From Notamacropus eugenii (Eukaryota > Chordata > Mammalia > Diprotodontia > Macropodidae), in assembly GCF_028372415.1 (NCBI RefSeq), contig NC_092875.1, positions 229,437,136 to 229,501,135 on the forward strand: a stretch of DNA of 64,000 nt. Reading direction: 5' to 3'. The notes beneath the pieces were generated by a model. That model did not search any database, was not told the origin of the DNA, and saw only the letters and a program-made list of their open reading frames with translations. The position numbers and the translations under genes are program-made. Numbering within the stretch: position 1 is the first letter of the stretch; every line of letters begins with the position of its first letter. Below are positions 57,066 through 64,000 of the stretch, in pieces.

Positions 57066-57844
57066 GTTTATTACAGGGATCTAAAGGAGGATTTGCAGAA
57101 GAATCAGATTGGACAATCAGTCTTGGAAACAATAAACTTTTTATTGGGCATCTTTAAAGGGAAAGTCCCATGATTTAACTGGAAGAGGGGGCAGAGGCAA
57201 CAAAGAAAGGACATTAGGAGAACATACTGCCCCCCCAAATAGCTAACATTACCAAAGTTAGGTGGCCATACTGTCACCTCCAAGGTGATGGTGATGACCA
57301 AGGAATGGATAAAATCAGGGATTTTGCCAAAGAGAATAGGTCACAAAGTTCTCTAGATCCTGGAAGGAGGAGGAAATCCACTATTGTCTTGTAAGAACCT
57401 AACCTCGAGATATGGCACAGTGCTCCTGTTGAATGATGGTTGAGACTACCGGTTCTATCTTCATTCAAAACTTCAAGGCAGCTTATACAGCTGGAGAGGG
57501 TCAAGTATTTAAGAAGAAGGGATGAGATTCCACTATGGTGAGTCTATTTGGCAAATTGGAAATTTCTAGAATGGAAAGTCCCAGTAGTTACAGAAATGGG
57601 CATGAGAAGTTCTGGAGAAGGGGCCAGGTAGAAGGGAAGGGTTACCACAGAGAAGAAGGAAGCATGGCTATTCATAACCCTTTGGACAGAGCGACATTAG
57701 TTCTCTTCCTATTGGCCAACCTAAAAGTTCTCGACAACATAAGGAAGATTATTGGTCAGCTGTATGAACAATGCGGTATAAAATAACCATTTAATTTGGA
57801 ATCATAGTATCTGGACGCTAATCTGTCTTTGCTACTTATCTGCG

Positions 57845-58092
57845 TTGCTGTTCAGTTGTGTCCTACTCTTTGTTACTCCTTTCAGGATTTTCTTGGCAAA
57901 GATATTGGAATGATTTGCACTTCCTTCTCCAGTTAATTTTATAGATAAGGAAACTGAGACAAATAGGGTTAAGTGACATGCCCATGGCCACATAGCTAGT
58001 AAATATCAGAGGCCAGATTTGAACTCAGGAAGATGAGTCTTCCTGACTCCAGGCCTAGTACTCTATATATTGTGACACCTAGCTGCTCCTAT
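57845..58092 (-). repeat. Mar-1 CORE-SINE with BovB-like tail
   Basis: The plus strand begins gttgctgttcagttgtgtcctactctttg, the reverse complement of a BovB-like tail, then ttttcttggcaaagatattgg, ttatagataaggaaactgagacaaatagggttaagtgac, ggccagatttgaactcagg and ends with the tRNA-like head (gtgacacctagctgctcc). It is nearly full length. Confidence 0.86.
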
Positions 58093-58149
58093 TATTTATA
58101 TAACCTTAGTTAATTCTCTTAACTTCTCTGGCCCTATTTTCATCTCAAT

Positions 58150-58900
58150 CTTATTTATTCAATTCAACAAAAATTTATCAAGAGCTTACTATAGTCGGAC
58201 ATTGTGTCAGATGCTAGAGAAAAGACAAAAAAAAAAGAGAGAGAGAGACAGCCTCTATCCTAAAGGAGCTTGCTTATATTCTACTGAGGGATTTAAATAT
58301 ATACAAATAAGTAAATACAAGATAGACACAAAGTTTATTTAAAAAGCAATTGGTTGGGGGAGGGGAAAGTCACTAACACCTCAAGAGCTCAGGAAAGGTT
58401 TCTTGAAGGAAGCAGCCTTTGAGCTGAATGAAGGGAGCTAGGGGTCCTAAGAGGAAAAGATGAGGAGGGAGAACATTTTAGGAATGGACTGGGAAATGGA
58501 AAGGTATGTACTTGGAATAAGTAGGCTAGTTGGACAGGAATGTGGAGTTTGTGAAGTGGAAGAATATGTTATCAGCCTGGAAAGATATATTGGAGTCAAA
58601 CCATTATAAGCTTTAAATGCCAAACCAAACAGTTTTTGTATTTATTCCAAGGCAATAGGGAGTCAATGGAGCTTCTTAAACAAAAAAGTGATTATGTCGT
58701 TAGACCTTTGTTTTAGAAATTTTCATTTGGCAATAGTATGGAGGATAATTTGGAAAGAGTGGGGTGGGGTAGGGTCGGGGGATGCCTGAGGTTTAGAGAG
58801 GACTTGAGGCAGGGAGACCCATTAGAAGGCTTGAGGGTCGTGTATATGAAGAGGAAGGGGTGAATTCAAGAGGTATTGTAGAGGTAGTCAACTTGGCAAC
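58150..58900 (+). repeat. Unclassified repeat family R, long copy
   Basis: This is the most complete copy without interruption: aaaatttatcaagagcttacta, gtgtcagatgctag, ctatcctaaaggagcttgc, gaaaggtttcttgaaggaagcagcctttgagctgaatgaaggg, taagctttaaatgccaaacc, ggcaatagggagtcaatggagc, aacaaaaaagtgattatgtcg, gacttgaggcagggagaccc. A fresh comparison with the other copies shows the common order, but I cannot name the family. Confidence 0.6.
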
Positions 58901-60070
58901 TGATCAAAACATCAGCTAGCAAGTGCAGAATAGGAAAGCATATTAGGTAGACAGCAGTTTTCAAGAATAGTCAAGATGTCTCCATTTTCTGCAAGCTTAA
59001 TAGCAATCAAGAGAGTAGTGTAAGTGCCAAAAAAGCAAATGCTGTGTGAGGTTGTATTTACAAAACCATAGTATCCAGAAAGAAGTGGATGTTTATCACC
59101 ATTCATGCCAGTACTAGAGAATTGTGTTTGATCCTAGGCATCCTAAAAAGAAACAAAATAGAAAATTATCTAGGAGATCGACCACGATGGTGAGGATACT
59201 CAAAAATTTTTTTAAGAGTAATGGTAAAAAACAGATTGGTTGGTTTATTCAACCTATTAAATAGCCAGGTTTGAGAAAACTACAGGCGGTTAGAATGCTA
59301 CCATAATAGTGTGGGTAAGAAGAGATTTTTCAAGGCAAGTGTAAAGGAAGGGATGGTTACAAGAGATAATGCGTAGATAGACTTTCTATGTGGCAACTAA
59401 TATTCATAGAATAAACAAGTCAGAGTTGGCTGGCTGGTAGGATCAAAAGAAATATAAAAGTTATTTTATTGGTAGATTTTGGGGAAAAGATGAGATCTTT
59501 TAGACACGTTATTTAGATTTCAGCTACAGAGGCATCAGCCATAAATCAGTTTAACTAAATTAAACAACCTTTTTTTAAATGATATTTCTACATACATGAG
59601 ACTGGTTTATTTAATATATTCTGTTCTTACTGAAGTTTCTGAGTAGCTTTCAAGGGCAGCTTTAGACAGTGATGTAGTAAACCAATTTATATGTAATGAC
59701 TATTAAACAAGGATAGTAGTTTTGATTTCATCAACAATCAGGACCCTAAGCCATGACTTTCAATCAACCAGTCCTGTGTCCCTATCACTACATCACTGTA
59801 ATGTCTTAGATTTTTTCTTATCTATATAGGAATGTGTTTCATTCAGTCTCTGGGTCTTTACCTCTTTCCTTCCTTAGCATTTCCTCAAGTTGTTTAATTT
59901 ATCCACTTTTGCTCAAACTCATAATTTAAACATACAATTTAAATATATTAGTAAATACATAATAAAAACAGAAGCATTCATCACTTAGAATATGAACTGT
60001 ATATTCCATTAGTTTCATAGATTTAGCTCTTCCCAAGGCAGAACCCTTTATTAAATATATAATTTATTTT
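58900..60070. other. Sequence without a recognised element
   Basis: No repeat or gene is recognised here. 59160-59400 has purine-rich runs without a clear block order. Confidence 0.35.
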
Positions 60071-60079
60071 CACTTTCTT

Positions 60080-60478
60080 CAGTCTCTCAACTGCAGAGCT
60101 GCAGAGACAGCTGTTCCAGAAGTTTTCACTGGATGTCTCCAATGCCTAAAATGCTCTCCCTCTTCATTTCTGTGACCTGGCTTCCACTATGTCTCAGTTA
60201 AAATTCTATATTCTATATAAATTCTATATAAAATTCTACATTCTATTTCTTAATTCTTCTTAATTCTAGTGCCATCCCTCTGTTGATTATTTCCAATTTA
60301 TCCTATATAGCTTTGTGTGTACTTTGTACATAGCCATTCGTATGTTGTCTCCCTGACTGGTTTGTGAGCTCTTTGAGAGCATGGACATTTGCCTTTTTCT
60401 TTTTTTTTTTTTTTTGGTATCTCCAACATTTAGCACAGTGCCTGCCAACTGCAGTCATAAAATTAAAAGATGCTTGCT
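60080..60478 (+). mobile_element. L2 LINE, 3' end
   Basis: The order ggatgtctccaatgcctaaaatgctctccc, ctggcttccactatgtctcagttaaaattc, gttgattatttccaatttatcctatatagc, tgagctctttgagagcatgg, then a T run (60402-60415) and atttagcacagtgcctgcc is an L2 3' end. Small local duplications of ttctatat lie at 60200-60245. It abuts the BovB fragment at about 60478. Confidence 0.78.
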
Positions 60479-60479
60479 C

Positions 60480-60975
60480 CTTGGAAGGAAAGCTATGGTA
60501 AATCTGAACAACATACCAAAAAGCAGAGACATCACCTTGCCGACAAAGATCCATATGGTCAAAGCTATGACCAGTGAGAGTTGGACCATAAGGAAAGCCA
60601 AGTGCCACAGAATCGATGCTTTCAAATCATGGTGCTGGAGAAGACTTTTTAGAGTTCCTAGCACAGCAAGGAAATCAAATCAGTCAATACTTAAAGAAAT
60701 TAATTCAAACTACTCATTGGAAGGACAAATACTGAAGCTGAAGCTTAAATACTTTGACCACACAAAGAGAAGACAGTACTCATTGGAAAAGACTCTGATG
60801 TTAGGAAAGATTGAAGGTAAAAAAAGGGGACAGTAGAAGCTGAGATGGGTGCATAATGTCATAGAACAAACATGAGCTTGGACAGACTTTGGAAAACAGT
60901 GGATGATAGAAGGGTCTGGTGATATTATGGTACAAGGGGGTAGCAAAGAGTTGGACATAACTAAACAACAACAAA
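60480..60975 (+). mobile_element. BovB (RTE) LINE, 3' end
   Basis: The plus-strand frame 60381-60836 includes, from about 60560, the C-terminal block of BovB reverse transcriptase (ESWTIRKAKCHRIDAFKSWCWRRLFRVPSTARKSNQSI, shown here in pieces: the CWRRLFRVP and SNQSILKEIN motifs are diagnostic), followed by YSLEGQILKLKL and SLEKTLMLGKIEG. After a TAG the 3' UTR-like tail ends gagttggacataactaaacaacaacaa. This tail is the one borrowed by the Mar-1 SINEs at 44722 and 57845. The 5' side is truncated next to L2. Confidence 0.9.
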
Positions 60976-61224
60976 CAGATACCAGAAAATGCCTGACAAT
61001 GCCTCAGGGATAATTTTTGGTTTAAAGTAGGACAATTAGTGAGCAAAAAAGAAGAAAGGAACAGAGAAAGGTAAAGTGTTGAAGTTAAACTATAACACCT
61101 TGGTGAGTTTTAAAATAGACTTTTTAACATGATGCAGGGTTGGGATGGAAGGGGAGAGCACTCAGCTGTATAAGCCCTTTGATGTACTTGCCTACAGTTT
61201 TTATATGGGCAATGAGAATACTGT

Positions 61225-62215
61225 ACTTATCTTTTTTTAAGTTTTATTGATGCCTTTTGTTTTTTATCACATTGGTTTCCAAATATAACCTCTTTCCCCC
61301 ATCTACCTAGAAATTGTTGCATTGTAAACAAAAAACAAGTCACTAGTTCAACAAAACCATTGATTACATCTGGCAGCATCTGCATCATTTAATATCAGAG
61401 TCCCTTACCACTCCAACAAAACCAGGGTCCAACTTGGTCCTTATACATCTTGAGTTTCTATTTATTTATTGGGCATTGTTATAGCCACATATATATATAT
61501 ATATATATATATTGTTTCCTGGTTGTGCTTACTTCACTCTGAATCTTGTACGTTTTCTTGTGTTTCTCTGAATTCCTATGAATTCAGACTATGGTCTTCA
61601 TTTGATATGTGTATCAGTAAGCAACCCAACATACATGGGGGGCCTGTTACAACAGGTTCTTAGATCTGCATTCATAAAAGGAAAGCAGCTTTCAAGGGGT
61701 TAACAATCACTTTAACGAAGCACAGGTATCAGAGAAAGTCAAAATCAAAATTTCAGAGAAATCAAAAACAAATCAACAGACAGCACTTCCAAACTGCCTG
61801 ATCATTACATACATACACAGTTACCAGAGAGGGAAGCATCAACTTCTGGGTTTTAGCTGGGGGATTCGTTAACGGCTTCCCAGATTCTTTCTGGCCAAAG
61901 AAACACTTCCAGTCAGTAAGCCCCAAAGTAAAACCTCACCCCCTGGAATATTTATATACTTTTTAGAGCAAGAGAGCATGACCCTCCTACAAAACAACTT
62001 CCCTAATCAAGCTTCCCACAATGGGCAGGAAAGATCCTCCCCAATCACATTATTCAATCAAAGGCACTTTTGGTAAAACAAAAACAGCAGAAGATTCTAA
62101 TTTGATTGCCATTACAATATGGTACAATATTATTTCATTACATTCATGTAACAGCAGTTATTTAACCATTTCCCAATCAATAAGCAGGGGAATGTGACAT
62201 TTTACAATGTTATAA
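61225..62215 (-). mobile_element. Old L1 3' end, reverse orientation, split by an LTR
   Basis: 61225-61640 (gttttattgatgccttttg, tcacattggtttccaaatataacc, tgtttcctggttgtgcttacttcactctgaatc, cttgtgtttctctgaattcc) and 62118-62215 (tattatttcattacattcatgtaacagc, ttatttaaccatttcccaatcaataagcagggg) are consecutive antisense L1 pieces. The DNA between them is an LTR-like insert. Confidence 0.68.
61645..62116 (-). mobile_element. Solo LTR-like insert in old L1
   Basis: The 472-bp segment starts TGTTAC and ends ATTACA. On the reverse strand it opens TGTAATGGCAATCAAAT and has a TATATAAA box (plus strand tttatata near 61953-61960), an LTR layout. Its placement between two halves of one L1 confirms an insertion. 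I could not confirm a target duplication; the flanks acatgg and atatgg are similar but not adjacent to the TG...CA ends. Confidence 0.62.
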
Positions 62216-62532
62216 AACTATTCACTTTTTGTTGTTCTCCACCCCTTCCCAAATAGGAAGTGAAGATTTTTTTTCTAAAAGAACAAACATAGATATAAGA
62301 TTTTTTTTTTACAGTAAACTGTTCTAAATCAACCATCAATGGATAGATAGAATGAGATCTTATATTACTTCTCAGTGTGTAAGTGGAAATGTGAGCTGTT
62401 GCTGAAGGAAATTTTCTACAAAAGTTCCCCTTTTTCTTTCTCATGTTTCCATCAAGCATACCTTCTGGAATCTTTTTTTGTTTGTTTGTTTCTTTATTTT
62501 CTTTTATTTGAGCGGGGGTAGTTTGATTTGGG

Positions 62533-62915
62533 CTTGTGATTTTATTGTTGTAAGCTCCTGATGGGTAACCTCCCTTTACCAATGCACATAGTTTCCTTGT
62601 GATTTTACCATATTTAATAAACCATGATGGCCAGGGAAATGATGATTGTCTATGTAGTATTAACATAGGGATAATATAGGATCTGTGATTTCAATCGTAC
62701 ATGGAATTTTTAGATGAGGAAACTCACTCCTACCTATCCAGGTTGACATTTTCTCTGTAATTTATTGTCTTGCAGATCAGTCTTGGATACTAAAAGTTCA
62801 AGTGACTTGCTCAGGGTCATATAGTTAGTATGTATAGGAGCTCAGACTTGCACTCGAGTCTTCCTGACTTTATGGCTGGCTCTTTGTCCACTGAGTCAAG
62901 CTACCACTTTACCCT
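62533..62915 (-). repeat. Two partial Ther/MIR-type SINEs, reverse orientation
   Basis: 62533-62590 (gtgattttattgttgtaagctcctgatgggtaacctccctttaccaatgc) and 62680-62915 (gatctgtgatttcaatcgtacatgg, gatgaggaaactcactcc, agtgacttgctcagggtcatatagttagtatg, cttgcactcgagtcttcctgac) are parts of the same family. The first is a short scrap and the second nearly complete. Confidence 0.62.
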
Positions 62916-63084
62916 CTGTTACAGCAGCTGAAGAGCTAAAATGTGAAAAGGAAAAAATATGGGGGTTGGCAACAAGTGACCTGGATCCAAAGATATGCTT
63001 TTAATACTTTAGAAATTATGTGGCAAGTTGGAGTCTTATCATTCAGGAATATAGAGCCTCAATGTCTTTCCTAAAGCATTTTTT

Positions 63085-63205
63085 TCAAGGACCAGGACAA
63101 GGAGTACCAATACAGTAAGAGCTACCAGACATCAACAGGCAGAGAGTAGGACTAAATGACCTCTGAGGTCACTTCCAGCTCTGATTTATGATCCAGTGAT
63201 CCCAC
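63085..63205 (+). repeat. Ther/MIR-type SINE, 3' part
   Basis: The segment ggactaaatgacctctgaggtcacttccagctctgatttatgatccagtgat is the characteristic 3' block of this SINE type (compare 54612-54675). The 5' part is not clear. Confidence 0.6.
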
Positions 63206-63529
63206 GGTAGATATCATAAAACCATAAGTGTGCTAGGTCAGGATAACCAGGGATTAAGTGAGGCATGCATAACTAGACTGTTCTCAGGATGACAGGAAAA
63301 TCTACAACAAAAAAGTTTGAACTGGTTATGTGCAGAAATATGCCAGTATAACTCAGAGTTCAAACTTGGCATACTGGCATAAGTCTCTTCTCCCTGGTGA
63401 TGAAAATGACTGCTTGAAAATGTGTAGCTATATTAAAGGTAGGGCTTTTGAGTACTTGGAAAAAGAAATATTTCTTTTTGCTGGTCTCTAGATACAAAAC
63501 TGTAAATACTAAATAGTAACTGTTTCTCT

Positions 63530-63895
63530 TTTGGCTAGGAACCCTGAGGGTCTCCCCTTCCCAGTTTGATGGTTTTTTATTAAAGGAGCCATCCCTTGAG
63601 TAACTACTTAAAGAGGTCTATTCACTAAATGGGTGTTATCTCACTCAAAGTGAGGACCTGAAAAGACCTTAGCCTAAAAGGGCCAGAGTCTCCCATTGCA
63701 TCCTGGGCCGTCTCCAGTCATTCTGATGAATATCTGGTCACTGGACCCAGATGGCTCTGGAGAAGAAAGTGAGGCTGGTGACCTTGCACAGCCCTCCCTC
63801 ACTCAAATCAAAGTCAACTGCAAGTCATGGCATCATCTCCCTGATGTCATGGTGCTCTTCAAGAATGGAGGACAAACACAACAGATACAAAACGC
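63530..63895 (+). repeat. RTE-tailed interspersed repeat, copy E
   Basis: It aligns with the reverse complement of 9668-10045 over its whole length: aaccctgagggtctccccttcccagtttgat, a T run, gccatcccttgagta, cattgcatcctgggccgtctccag, gagaagaaagtgaggctggtgacc, then the gatgtcatggtgctcttcaag and ggacaaacacaacag tail. It is the best-preserved member of this head type. Confidence 0.65.
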
Positions 63896-63911
63896 TTGAT
63901 TACATGATCTC

Positions 63912-64000
63912 ATCAGTGAGAGGGAGGAGAGGAAGGAAGAGAAGGGGGAGAGAGAGAGACAGAGACACAGAGAGATAGAGAGACAGAGACAGACAGAGAG
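63912..64000 (+). repeat. Purine-rich (GA)n-type simple repeat
   Basis: A strongly purine-biased run (gagagggaggagaggaag..., then gacagagac units) reaches the window end. The run may continue outside the window. Confidence 0.92.

Noticed and set aside
62202..62666. A 154-codon open frame on the reverse strand
   Set aside because: It overlaps a Ther/MIR SINE scrap at 62533-62590, has an A/K/N-rich low-complexity composition, and shows no family resemblance. It is most likely chance.

Overview
The window looks like marsupial nuclear DNA. It is AT-rich and CpG-poor, shows no recognisable host exon, and is packed with interspersed repeats that I know from marsupial genomes: L1 with its half-length relative HAL1, RTE and BovB LINEs, Mar-1 CORE-SINEs that carry a BovB-like tail, MIR/Ther SINEs with L2 tails, and fossil L2 and L3/CR1. 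The species is not resolved. Repeat names rest on recalled consensus features, not on a database search.

Region by region: 0-6 kb holds an antisense L1 ORF2 end, an LTR-like element, an RTE-tailed repeat, an older antisense L1, and inside that L1 a nearly full-length antisense HAL1 (2962-5858) with matching flanking repeats. 6-10.8 kb is a mosaic of MIR, L1 scraps and unclassified repeats. 10.86-18.2 kb is one endogenous retrovirus: paired LTRs, a decayed tRNA-Lys primer binding site, a polypurine tract and a broken gag remnant, with no recognisable pol or env. 18.2-21.5 kb is A-rich old L1 interrupted by a hAT-like DNA transposon. 21.6-24.5 kb carries an unclassified repeat split by an LTR-like insert, then L2 and MIR. 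25-32.9 kb contains LTR-like DNA, an L3/CR1 with a 40-bp tandem duplication, a quiet stretch, an L2 with a readable YADD box, and a second, split L3. 34-40 kb has L1/HAL1 3' ends and an RTE LINE with its endonuclease domain deleted. 42-45.4 kb is a nested L1/LTR/L1/Mar-1 stack.

Two processed gene copies stand out. A 14-3-3 zeta (YWHAZ) retropseudogene lies at 45.75-47.44 kb (+), with an early frameshift, a premature stop and a recognisable 3' UTR. An LDHB retrocopy lies at 50.12-51.38 kb (-): its whole 334-codon frame is open, it has a poly(A) signal, a poly(A) tract and an 11-bp flanking duplication, but two normally conserved residues are changed. Between them sits a fossil Tigger/pogo transposase (47.75-48.49 kb, -).

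The right end (52-64 kb) holds unclassified repeats, a long (CA)n microsatellite, Mar-1, L2, the 3' end of a BovB LINE, an antisense L1 split by an LTR, Ther/MIR SINEs, an RTE-tailed repeat and a purine-rich simple repeat. I see no operon, CRISPR array, RNA gene or new multi-gene system. The most informative content is the retrotransposition record, especially the intact-frame LDHB copy.
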